From positions 1 through 12,725 of the forward strand of contig CASDWR010000135.1 in the NCBI GenBank assembly GCA_949284665.1: DNA of 12,725 bases, given 5' to 3'. Positions 7,068 through 12,725 of this stretch are shown piece after piece. Position 1 is the first letter of the stretch. Each line of letters begins with the position of its first letter. Position numbers and translations under genes: made by a program. The stretch comes from an uncultured Rikenellaceae bacterium (GTDB lineage Bacteria > Bacteroidota > Bacteroidia > Bacteroidales > Rikenellaceae). The notes under the pieces were generated by a model. It was not told the origin of the DNA, ran no database searches, and was given only the letters and a program-made list of their open reading frames with translations.

Positions 7068-9202
7068 TCGGTTTTTTGTTGAGGCGTTGACATGAAATCG
7101 GCGTTATTCCTCCCTGCATGGTTGTAGTGGCGTCTGGATGCTTCCTGTTGTCTGGCTATGGAGAAGTTGCTGATGCGTTTCATGTAGCCGATCACTCGGG
7201 TCAGGTAATCGAGATCGGTGCCCTGACATACGGGACACGCTTTCAGATAGCGTTTGTCGATATGGCCGCAATGGTTGCATACCGTATTCGGGATATTGAA
7301 TGTGAAATAGTTGCACCCTTCCCGGGCAGCAACACGCAACAACTGGCGATATTGTGCCTGACTGAGGTGTTCGTCGAGGTTCAAGTGGAGTGCCGAACCT
7401 CCGGTCAGGTGTTCGATGTATTTGTGGCCGTGAAGGCGGAATTTGTCCAATATGTTGAGGCTTTCGTCTTCCACGATATAGAAATAGCTGTTGTAACAGT
7501 CGCGTGGTACGATGTAGCCGTCTTCCCGATCCCATTTCGCATGCTTGACGCCCACATTTTCGGCCGGAATCATTTCGCAGTTGAAGAGCACCTCTTTCGA
7601 CCGGTATTTTTTATTGCAGGTTTCGATCAGACCGAGTGTATTGCAAACGAAGGCAGCGTATTCGGGTGAATCCCTGATACCGATATCCAGAAATTCGGCT
7701 GCTTCGACCAGCCCGTTTACTCCGATGGTGAGATACTGACGACTGAGATTGATGTAACCCGCATCGAAAAGTGGCAGCATCCCTTTCTTTTGCAATGCCT
7801 TCAGGTTTTCGTTGTAGGCAAGTTGTACCTTGTGTGCCAGATCGACGACATCTTGGAGAAACGACAGGTAAGACATGCCTTGTCGTGCGGCGTATTGTAT
7901 GCAACGGTTGAGGTTTATGGTCAATACGCTTTTAGAACCGGTCGAGACGCCTCCTGCCCCGAGCGTATAACTGAAACCGTTGTCCTGTATTTCATTTCGT
8001 AACCGACAGCAACTGCTGAGCGAATCGGCATTGTCGCTCATGTATGTGAAAAAGGAGTGTCCTTCGGCATACATCTCGGCTGTGAAGTCGCCCCATTCCG
8101 GATCGAGGACATCGCCATTTTCGGAGAGCAGTGCAACTGTTTCGACGGGAAAGGTGAGAATCGTTCGGGTGCGTTCTCGATTGAACCATTTCATGAAACG
8201 TTTTTGAAGCCAGTTGAGTGAATCCCAGTCGGGTTTGGACCCGTCGGGAAAGACGAAATTTCCGAACAATGCTTGGAAATAGTGCCGGTCGTAATAGGAG
8301 ATGTTCCAGAAAACCGCCTGAAAATTTCGTGCGCCGGTGGGTTGGTTGATTGAATAGACAATCTGTTCGAAGCAGTCAGTAATTACCTTGTCGATTGTGC
8401 GTCTCCGTTTGGACAGGTCAACGACCTCTTTCGGATGTCTCCAATAGTCGGTTCCGTATTCCTTCCCGATGAAATGATTGAGGTACATCAGAAATTCGGG
8501 GGTGGCGCAAGCTCCGCTCAACATGCTCGATACAATAAAAACCATGTTTATGAAGCCTCCGCAGAACGATTTGAGGTTCGTGGGCGCAGTCGAGTTCCCG
8601 CCGATCGCCCGGGTGCCGTTGAGCAGCCAGGGATACATGGTGATGCTGGCACAATAGTTGGCCAGGGAAGTCTCGTCGTTTTTGTAGATAAAATGTCGGT
8701 TCAACAGGTCGAGATACTTGTCGGCCAACTCTTTCCCATACATCTCTTTGATCCGGTCGGTCAGCAGTCTTCGATTCAGACGAATGAAATTCTGTTTCGG
8801 CAATTCGCCGATCAAGGTGGCGATATTCTTGTTTTCCACGTTGGCATTGGCGTCGTATTTGCTGCCGCTTGCCGGATTCACGGCATTGCAGTAGTCGATC
8901 AAGAAGGCGAGTTTGTCGCGGATTTCCCGATCCTCGAGGTGTTTTTGGCGGTAGAGCATGTAGGCTTTTGCGACCGAGTAGCACCTTTCGGCCATCAATG
9001 CTGTTTCTACTTGATTCTGAATTTCTTCTACGCTTGCCCCATCGCTGATGTGGAGCCGGCTGAGGATTGAGGTGAGTGTCTCCTGCGAGGCGAAACTGTC
9101 GACAGACAGAAAGGCTTTCGAAATGGCGTTTTTGATTTTGTCCAACGAAAAGGCTTCCCGCTTTCCGTCTCTTTTGACGATGGTGATTTCCGAGTTGTTC
9201 AT
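7061..9202 (-). CDS. nrdD: Anaerobic (class III) ribonucleoside-triphosphate reductase
   Basis: Converts ribonucleoside triphosphates to deoxyribonucleotides under anaerobic conditions, using a glycyl radical. The 713-aa protein has an N-terminal ATP-cone (about residues 4-92, ITIVKRDGKREAFSLDKI...) that senses ATP/dATP, followed by the catalytic barrel. Near the C-terminus is a zinc site of four cysteines (Cys642, 645, 656, 659 in CNHCGH...CPVC). The radical motif RVIGYMKR follows, with the radical Gly672 (GGC codon at 7187-7189). The chosen start begins MNNSEITIVKRDG, directly before the ATP-cone. The frame stays open 110 codons further upstream, but that stretch is the riboswitch leader and has no protein-like content. 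nrdG overlaps its 3' end. A cobalamin riboswitch in the leader indicates repression by adenosylcobalamin. Confidence 0.97.
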   Translation of the reverse strand: MNNSEITIVKRDGKREAFSLDKIKNAISKAFLSVDSFASQETLTSILSRLHISDGASVEEIQNQVETALMAERCYSVAKAYMLYRQKHLEDREIRDKLAFLIDYCNAVNPASGSKYDANANVENKNIATLIGELPKQNFIRLNRRLLTDRIKEMYGKELADKYLDLLNRHFIYKNDETSLANYCASITMYPWLLNGTRAIGGNSTAPTNLKSFCGGFINMVFIVSSMLSGACATPEFLMYLNHFIGKEYGTDYWRHPKEVVDLSKRRRTIDKVITDCFEQIVYSINQPTGARNFQAVFWNISYYDRHYFQALFGNFVFPDGSKPDWDSLNWLQKRFMKWFNRERTRTILTFPVETVALLSENGDVLDPEWGDFTAEMYAEGHSFFTYMSDNADSLSSCCRLRNEIQDNGFSYTLGAGGVSTGSKSVLTINLNRCIQYAARQGMSYLSFLQDVVDLAHKVQLAYNENLKALQKKGMLPLFDAGYINLSRQYLTIGVNGLVEAAEFLDIGIRDSPEYAAFVCNTLGLIETCNKKYRSKEVLFNCEMIPAENVGVKHAKWDREDGYIVPRDCYNSYFYIVEDESLNILDKFRLHGHKYIEHLTGGSALHLNLDEHLSQAQYRQLLRVAAREGCNYFTFNIPNTVCNHCGHIDKRYLKACPVCQGTDLDYLTRVIGYMKRISNFSIARQQEASRRHYNHAGRNNADFMSTPQQKTEC

Positions 9203-9420
9203 GGCCGTTTTTTTATGGTTTACAATGTCTTTGCAATTTACCTGTGCGTCTCTTCCCCGCGAGATGTCTTTGGGGTTATAAAATACCTTTGAAAACTTTC
9301 GCGGAAGTTGCGCGAAGACAGGTTTTTGCGGTTGGCACTGAACCCTTACGGCGTACATTTCGAAAATCCGTTCTGTCGCTTTTGTCACCCGAAAGCTACA
9401 AAAAGTATTGTGTGCGGGGC
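9203..9420 (-). promoter_or_regulatory. nrdD leader between riboswitch aptamer and start codon (expression platform)
   Basis: About 218 nt of transcribed leader without a gene. It must contain the expression platform if the riboswitch works in cis. The only clear local structure I see is a short hairpin at 9298-9316 (TTCGCG / CGCGAA, 7-nt loop), followed on the minus strand by AGTTTTC, which is too weak for a convincing intrinsic terminator. The last bases before the ATG are A-rich (seven A, then CGGCC). Whether control is at transcription or translation cannot be decided by eye. Confidence 0.5.
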
Positions 9421-9579
9421 AGGTCTTCTGACTTGTTCCGGGTGATACGCCTTCCCGCCCGATTCGGCAGTGGCACAAGATGTATCGCCTTTCTGGAGAC
9501 TTACAGCTACGGGGATAGTTCTTGATTCTCACAAGATTCCCTTTTAATCCCTGTTCCGGCCGAGCCGTTTAGGGAACCT
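9421..9579 (-). ncRNA. Cobalamin (adenosylcobalamin) riboswitch aptamer
   Basis: Read on the minus strand, the segment carries the hallmarks of the cobalamin riboswitch in order. These are a 5' closing-stem strand (AGGTT at about 9579-9575), the conserved TTAAAAGGGAA block, GTGAGAATC, CCCCGTAGCTGTAAG and the B12-box core GCCACTG (9468-9474). GGGCGGGAAGGC follows, and the 3' signature AAGTCAGAAGACCT is next, whose end pairs with the 5' strand. Size (about 160 nt) and order fit the class. It lies in the 5' leader of nrdDG. In known cases, binding of adenosylcobalamin represses downstream genes, here the B12-independent ribonucleotide reductase. Exact boundaries are approximate to within several bases. 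Confidence 0.95.
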
Positions 9580-9589
9580 CCGTACGAGG

Positions 9590-9597
9590 CAAAGGTA
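9590..9597 (-). promoter_or_regulatory. -7 promoter element of riboswitch-nrdDG transcript
   Basis: On the minus strand the bases read TACCTTTG, a perfect TAnnTTTG. Transcription would begin near 9583, only a few bases before the first strand of the riboswitch aptamer, which supports the assignment. The -33 region (around 9617-9622) shows only a weak match. Confidence 0.7.
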
Positions 9598-9624
9598 CGA
9601 CGAAGTACGGGGGAAAATTTGCTC

Positions 9625-9653
9625 TCGGCAAAAATTTTTCAACATTTTGCCGA
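9625..9653. repeat. Inverted repeat upstream of the nrdDG promoter
   Basis: Perfect 9-bp arms TCGGCAAAA / TTTTGCCGA are separated by 11 AT-rich bases. Relative to the inferred nrdDG start site the repeat covers about -42 to -70, a usual place for an activator site. It lacks a following T-run on both strands, so it is not a clear terminator of the LacI gene. It does not resemble the NrdR box consensus as I know it. The function is unassigned. Confidence 0.5.
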
Positions 9654-9681
9654 CAGCCGTTCTGGAATAAGCAAGAGGGAC

Positions 9682-9720
9682 CCGGTAATGAAACAGGGGG
9701 AGGATTTCTTCGATTACCGG
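9682..9720 (-). terminator. Hairpin just after the LacI-family gene
   Basis: Perfect 8-bp arms CCGGTAAT / ATTACCGG begin 5 nt past the stop codon, and an inner 4-bp GAAA/TTTC pairing extends the stem across a TTCG bulge. On the minus strand the sequence after the stem is GTCCCTCTTGCTTATT, with only a poor T-run. It is probably a 3'-end structure for the regulator transcript, as either a weak terminator or a stability element. Confidence 0.4.
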
Positions 9721-9725
9721 TTGAA

Positions 9726-10790
9726 TCAGATGTCGGAATAGTATTCCACGTTCTCGCGGGTGAGAATATCCATCGACATGTAGTTGTCGCGTTTCTCGGG
9801 TTTCCGATGGAATGCGAGCAGATCGATCAGAGAGGTGATTCCCCTGAATACCTGCGTTTCGGTTCGTTGGGCGATCAAAAAACGGACAAATCCTTTGCGA
9901 AGGCCTTCGATGTTGCGGCTCAACATGTCGTATCCCACGAGTTTCATGTCACGGAGTCCCCGTTTTTCAAGGTATTCGGAGATCAGGTGGACCCGTGAGT
10001 TGAAGGTGATGATGTGCCGGATATCGGGATGCTTTTCGAAAAAGGCATCGAGTACTTGTTCGTTGTGTCCCGTTTCGTAGGGCCTGATGAATTCGTTGTA
10101 GACCGTTGTTGCGGGAGAAAATAGCCGGAGGTATTCGAGAAACCCTTCGCGGCGTCCCAAAGTTGGATTGTCGAGCGGGGAGGCACCCCGTTCGATCCTG
10201 AAATTGGCGATTTCGGGAATTGGGTCGCCATCAGTCAGCAAACTGGCTCCCAAATAACCGCTGCGAAACATCGGCATGCCGAAATAGGCCAGGTAGTCGC
10301 TGCCCTCGAGCCGGGAATCGATGAACACGAAGGGGATATTCCGCGCATGGAGTTCCACGGTGAGTGCGAGTGTGTCGTCGCGAAACATCGGAGCCAGGAC
10401 CACACCGTCCGGGTTACGGACGAGTACTTCAGTGCAGGCCGCTTTGAAAGAGTCGTGATCGAACTGATTGTAGTTGACCGTATCGATTTCCGTATTGTAA
10501 TCGCTGCTGTATTCAATGGCACGGTTGATTCCGTTGGTTACCAGTTCCCAATATTCGCCGCTTCTGGTTTGTGGGATGAGACAGAGGATGGTATAGCGTT
10601 TTTTGGATGCCAAAAGCGATGCGTATGGATTGGGGTGGTAACCCAATTGACGGATAGCTGCCATTACCCGTTGCCGGCTTTTCTCGGAAACCTCGCCCCG
10701 TTCGTGCATGACCCGGTCTACGGTTCCTTTCGAAACCCCGGCCAGTCGTGCCACGTCGTTTACCGTAATTCTTTTGTTTTTGGCGTTCAT
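9726..10790 (-). CDS. LacI-family transcriptional regulator, probable regulator of kdgK-eda
   Basis: A 354-aa cytosolic DNA-binding protein. The N-terminal LacI helix-turn-helix is clear (ITVNDVARLAGVSKGTVDRV from residue 8, then HERGEVSEKSRQRV and GYHPNPYA before the hinge, to about 60). A periplasmic-binding-protein-like effector domain follows (strand YTILCLIPQ, then GVVLAPMFRD, FVFIDSR, GASLLTDGD, LVGYDML near the C-terminus). The start MNAKNKRITV is chosen because LacI proteins begin a few residues before the HTH. The frame extends 76 codons upstream, but that passes through the promoter. The gene is divergent from kdgK-eda across about 700 bp that contain a perfect LacI-style palindrome over the kdgK promoter. 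Control of ketodeoxygluconate catabolism is therefore likely, but the effector sugar is inferred, not shown. Confidence 0.93.
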   Translation of the reverse strand: MNAKNKRITVNDVARLAGVSKGTVDRVMHERGEVSEKSRQRVMAAIRQLGYHPNPYASLLASKKRYTILCLIPQTRSGEYWELVTNGINRAIEYSSDYNTEIDTVNYNQFDHDSFKAACTEVLVRNPDGVVLAPMFRDDTLALTVELHARNIPFVFIDSRLEGSDYLAYFGMPMFRSGYLGASLLTDGDPIPEIANFRIERGASPLDNPTLGRREGFLEYLRLFSPATTVYNEFIRPYETGHNEQVLDAFFEKHPDIRHIITFNSRVHLISEYLEKRGLRDMKLVGYDMLSRNIEGLRKGFVRFLIAQRTETQVFRGITSLIDLLAFHRKPEKRDNYMSMDILTRENVEYYSDI

Positions 10791-10808
10791 ACTCCGAATT
10801 CTTTGCGG

Positions 10809-10825
10809 GGACAGATGGCCTGTCC
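10809..10825. repeat. Short inverted repeat in the LacI-family gene leader
   Basis: GGACAG - ATGGC - CTGTCC gives perfect 6-bp arms between the -7 element and the start codon of the LacI-family gene. It could form a leader hairpin or be an autoregulatory site. It does not match the 24-bp palindrome upstream of kdgK. Confidence 0.35.
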
Positions 10826-10835
10826 GAATCCGGTG

Positions 10836-10843
10836 CAAAGATA
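10836..10843 (-). promoter_or_regulatory. -7 promoter element of the LacI-family gene
   Basis: On the minus strand the bases read TATCTTTG, a perfect TAnnTTTG, 45 nt before the ATG at 10790. Transcription would begin near 10829. No strong -33 element is seen. This box also argues against the longer 430-codon reading of the gene, because it would lie inside that extension. Confidence 0.65.
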
Positions 10844-11298
10844 AGAAAAGGGAGTGAAATTCTGCATGGTTTAAGGTAAATCCGGAACTTCCGGTCGGGA
10901 TCCCCTCGACAAGTGTCTGTTTTCGCCAAATCGGAAAATTTCGGAACGGCTTGACCATCTGGCAGGTGGCATCCGACTGGGAGATATGTATCCCTTTCGG
11001 GCGATGGGTACTCGCCATTATGGGCCATGTTGGAATCGAGCCGCGGTTGTATTACCTTGTGAAAGAGCCTGCGGGGCTTCGAATTCTACCCCTCGACAGT
11101 CTTCATTTCCGCTTCCGCAAATACGTAGACGTAGTCCCGTACTGTCGGCCGATTCTTTTTTCCTGGTGTTGGAACGTGTTGTGGGTTTGCCTTCTACTGT
11201 GTCGATGATGTGAATTCGGTAGACAGATGTTGAAGGCAAAGCTGTGAGCAGGCTGAGTTGTGGCATCAGAGATACGAAAAAATCCGGAATCTTTTAGG
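10844..11298. other. Intergenic region between divergent LacI-family gene and kdgK, no gene seen
   Basis: About 450 bp with no open frame that resembles a protein. Short open frames exist on both strands, but they have unusual composition and no recognisable motif. I checked for tRNA-like T-arms (TTCGAATT near 11078) and found no folding tRNA around it. Small palindromes occur, such as CCGGAA-C-TTCCGG (10882-10894) and GGCGA/TCGCC (11000-11016). It may be a decayed gene or a large regulatory region. Confidence 0.5.
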
Positions 11299-11314
11299 GA
11301 GTCAAGAGTGACTC
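11299..11314. repeat. Second inverted repeat upstream of kdgK
   Basis: GAGTCA - AGAG - TGACTC has perfect 6-bp arms and lies 7 bp upstream of the 24-bp palindrome, at about -59 to -74 relative to the inferred kdgK start site. The sequence is unrelated to the palindrome, so a different protein would bind it if it is a site at all. Confidence 0.35.
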
Positions 11315-11321
11315 GGGTAAA

Positions 11322-11345
11322 ATTTTCGTGCACGTGCACGAAAAT
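11322..11345. promoter_or_regulatory. Perfect 24-bp palindrome, probable LacI-family operator
   Basis: The half-site ATTTTCGTGCAC is followed directly by its exact reverse complement. The centre is a CG step, as in LacI-family operators. The palindrome lies 14 bp upstream of the -7 box at 11360, so it covers the -33 region of the kdgK promoter and a bound repressor would block RNA polymerase. The adjacent LacI-family gene is the obvious candidate ligand. Confidence 0.8.
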
Positions 11346-11359
11346 CGAAAATAAATTCG

Positions 11360-11367
11360 TACTTTTG
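11360..11367 (+). promoter_or_regulatory. -7 promoter element of kdgK-eda
   Basis: TACTTTTG is a perfect TAnnTTTG. Transcription would start near 11373-11375, giving a leader of about 125 nt. There is no good -33 TTG where expected (about 11337-11341), because the palindrome occupies that place. Confidence 0.7.
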
Positions 11368-11498
11368 GTGCGATATGCCTGAACCGAAATGAGGGGAGGA
11401 CATGTCGTTGGCCGCCGAACGGTAAGAATCCGTATGCGACACGTAGGAACAGTGAGTGAAAAACACATTGAATTTTATCTTTAAATAATTGATTGACA

Positions 11499-12521
11499 AT
11501 GAAAAAGATTGTAACGTTAGGCGAAATTATGCTGAGATTGTCCACTCCGGGCAACAAACGTTTCGTTCAGTCGGATGTCTTCGATGTCGTTTATGGCGGC
11601 GGTGAAGCGAATGTGGCGGTAAGTTGTGCCAATTACGGACACGACGCCTATTTCGTAACGAAACTTCCGAAACATGAAATCGGTCAGTCGGCAGTCAATG
11701 CACTCCGCAAATATGGAGTAAAAACCGACTATATCGCACGTGGCGGAGACCGGGTAGGTATCTACTATTTGGAAACGGGTGCTTCGATGCGCCCGAGCAA
11801 AGTGATCTACGACCGGGCACATTCGGCTATTGCTGAAGCCGATCCATCGGATTTCGATTTCGATGCCATCATGGAGGGAGCCGACTGGTTCCATTGGTCG
11901 GGTATTACCCCCGCCATTTCGGACAAGGCTGCTGAATTGACCCGTCTGGCCTGCGAAGCTGCCAAACGCCATGGGGTAACCGTTTCGGTCGATCTCAATT
12001 TCCGGAAAAAACTTTGGACAAAAGAGAAAGCCCAGTCGATCATGCGTCCGCTGATGCAATATGTGGATGTGTGCATCGGCAACGAAGAGGATGCCGAACT
12101 GTGCCTAGGTTTCAAACCCGACGCCGATGTGGAAGCAGGGAATACGGATGCCGAAGGATACAAGGGTATTTTCCAACAGATGATGAAGGAATTCGGGTTC
12201 AAATATGTGATTTCCACCTTGCGCGAATCGTTCTCTGCAACGCACAACGGCTGGAAAGCCATGATCTACGATGGTAAGGAATTTTATACGTCCAAACGTT
12301 ACGACATCAACCCCATCATCGACCGTGTCGGCGGAGGCGACTCTTTCTCGGGCGGTATTATCCATGGTTTGTTGACCAAACCGAATCAAGGCGAGGCCCT
12401 GGAATTTGCAGTGGCTGCTTCCGCACTGAAACATACCATCAACGGCGATTTCAATCTTGTTTCGGCCGAAGAGGTGGAAAGCCTTGCGGGCGGTAACGCC
12501 AGCGGTCGTGTACAACGATAA
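11499..12521 (+). CDS. kdgK: 2-dehydro-3-deoxygluconokinase (KDG kinase, PfkB family)
   Basis: A 340-aa cytosolic sugar kinase that phosphorylates 2-keto-3-deoxygluconate with ATP to give KDPG, in the breakdown of uronates, pectin or alginate products. Visible features are the N-terminal strand MKKIVTLGEIMLRLS, the substrate-binding GGGEANVAVSCANYG motif, and the RPSKVIYDR segment usual in KDG kinases. The PfkB C-terminal signature DRVGGGDSFSGG contains the catalytic base Asp281. Length is normal for the family. I place the start at ATG 11499; a TTG at 11493 would add only two residues and is less likely. eda follows after 29 nt, so the two enzymes of consecutive steps are co-transcribed. The gene is probably repressed through the palindrome at 11322-11345. 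Confidence 0.93.
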   Translation: MKKIVTLGEIMLRLSTPGNKRFVQSDVFDVVYGGGEANVAVSCANYGHDAYFVTKLPKHEIGQSAVNALRKYGVKTDYIARGGDRVGIYYLETGASMRPSKVIYDRAHSAIAEADPSDFDFDAIMEGADWFHWSGITPAISDKAAELTRLACEAAKRHGVTVSVDLNFRKKLWTKEKAQSIMRPLMQYVDVCIGNEEDAELCLGFKPDADVEAGNTDAEGYKGIFQQMMKEFGFKYVISTLRESFSATHNGWKAMIYDGKEFYTSKRYDINPIIDRVGGGDSFSGGIIHGLLTKPNQGEALEFAVAASALKHTINGDFNLVSAEEVESLAGGNASGRVQR

Positions 12522-12550
12522 TTTTCGAATCAATTAGACCGAAGAATATT

Positions 12551-12725
12551 ATGGCAAGATTTTCAAAAATGGAGGTGTTGGCCGCCATAAAAGAGACGGG
12601 CATGGTTCCCGTATTGTATCACCAGGATGCCGAAGTTGCCCAACAAGTACTCAAGGCGTGCTACGAAGGCGGCGGTCGCGCAGTCGACTGTACCAACCGC
12701 GGCGACGGTGCCCGCGCAGTGTGCC
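12551..12725 (+). CDS. eda: KDPG aldolase / 4-hydroxy-2-oxoglutarate aldolase, 3'-truncated by window
   Basis: The first 58 codons of a class I aldolase that splits KDPG into pyruvate and glyceraldehyde 3-phosphate, the step after KdgK. The start MARFSKMEVLAAIKETGMVPVLYH and the later CYEGG and TNRGD segments match the Bacteroidales Eda type. The gene follows kdgK by 29 nt and should share its promoter and repressor. Odd point: from about codon 40 the usual block GGVR-(V/A)FEFTNRGDFAHEVF, as I remember it, appears as GGGRAVDCTNRGDGARAVC. Asp therefore replaces the catalytic glutamate (Glu45 in E. coli). The deviations are almost all T-to-G or A-to-C and cluster in the final 55 bases, which suggests poor sequence quality rather than a real variant. 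The reading frame itself is intact. Confidence 0.85.
   Translation, partial: MARFSKMEVLAAIKETGMVPVLYHQDAEVAQQVLKACYEGGGRAVDCTNRGDGARAVC

Noticed and set aside
8435..9070. 211-codon plus-strand frame opposite nrdD
   Set aside because: nrdD is unambiguous on the minus strand (ATP-cone, zinc cysteines, glycyl radical); the opposite frame has no known motif.
9203..9532. N-terminal extension of NrdD by 110 codons
   Set aside because: The extension would translate the cobalamin riboswitch itself, and the resulting peptide has no NrdD homology. MNNSEITIVKRDG directly precedes the ATP-cone.
10698..10710. Partial match to the kdgK operator half-site (TTCGTGCATG) within the LacI-family gene
   Set aside because: It encodes the conserved VMHERGE part of the helix-turn-helix region and lacks the second half of the palindrome.
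10791..11018. N-terminal extension of the LacI-family protein by 76 codons
   Set aside because: LacI proteins start a few residues before the HTH, and a perfect TAnnTTTG promoter box at 10836-10843 lies inside the extension.
11040..11100. tRNA-like T-arm sequence (TTCGAATT)
   Set aside because: No acceptor stem, anticodon arm or D-arm can be paired around it on either strand.

Overview
The window looks like chromosomal DNA from an anaerobic gut-type member of the Bacteroidales (phylum Bacteroidota). The evidence is a hybrid two-component system with a fused AraC domain, a DUF5723 outer-membrane protein beside a lipoprotein, a class III (oxygen-sensitive) ribonucleotide reductase, and several promoters with the phylum's -7 element TAnnTTTG. 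Base composition is moderate (roughly half G+C by eye), which would fit Barnesiella-, Alistipes- or Odoribacter-like lineages. The genus cannot be settled from the sequence.

Layout, left to right. (1) nt 2-2440 (+): the 3' part of a hybrid two-component regulator whose sensor start lies outside the window. (2) 2712-3026 (+): a small YjdJ-type GNAT acetyltransferase. (3) 3095-3170: a 38-bp near-perfect tandem duplication carrying the likely promoter of a two-gene operon. (4) 3211-6396 (+): that operon, a 584-aa lipoprotein of unknown function followed by a DUF5723 beta-barrel protein, closed by a strong intrinsic terminator at 6421-6454. (5) 6600-9202 (-): nrdD-nrdG, overlapping by 7 nt, with a cobalamin riboswitch (9421-9579) in the leader and a TAnnTTTG box immediately upstream. 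(6) 9726-10790 (-): a LacI-family regulator. (7) 10791-11498: a long divergent intergenic region with a perfect 24-bp palindrome placed over the -33 region of a promoter. (8) 11499-12521 (+): kdgK, then 12551 to the window end: the start of eda (KDPG aldolase).

How the genes fit together. Two regulatory circuits stand out. In the first, adenosylcobalamin is inferred to switch off the B12-independent anaerobic ribonucleotide reductase, which makes sense if the genome also carries a B12-dependent NrdJ. In the second, a LacI-type repressor divergent from kdgK-eda probably binds the palindrome and controls the last steps of 2-keto-3-deoxygluconate catabolism (KDG to KDPG to pyruvate plus glyceraldehyde 3-phosphate).

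Caution: about the last 55 bases depart from the eda family in a way that looks like sequencing error, mainly T-to-G and A-to-C changes in a highly conserved motif. I found no CRISPR array, tRNA, rRNA or insertion sequence. No wholly new system is evident; the most notable items are the riboswitch-nrdDG arrangement, the duplicated promoter, and the kdgK operator palindrome.
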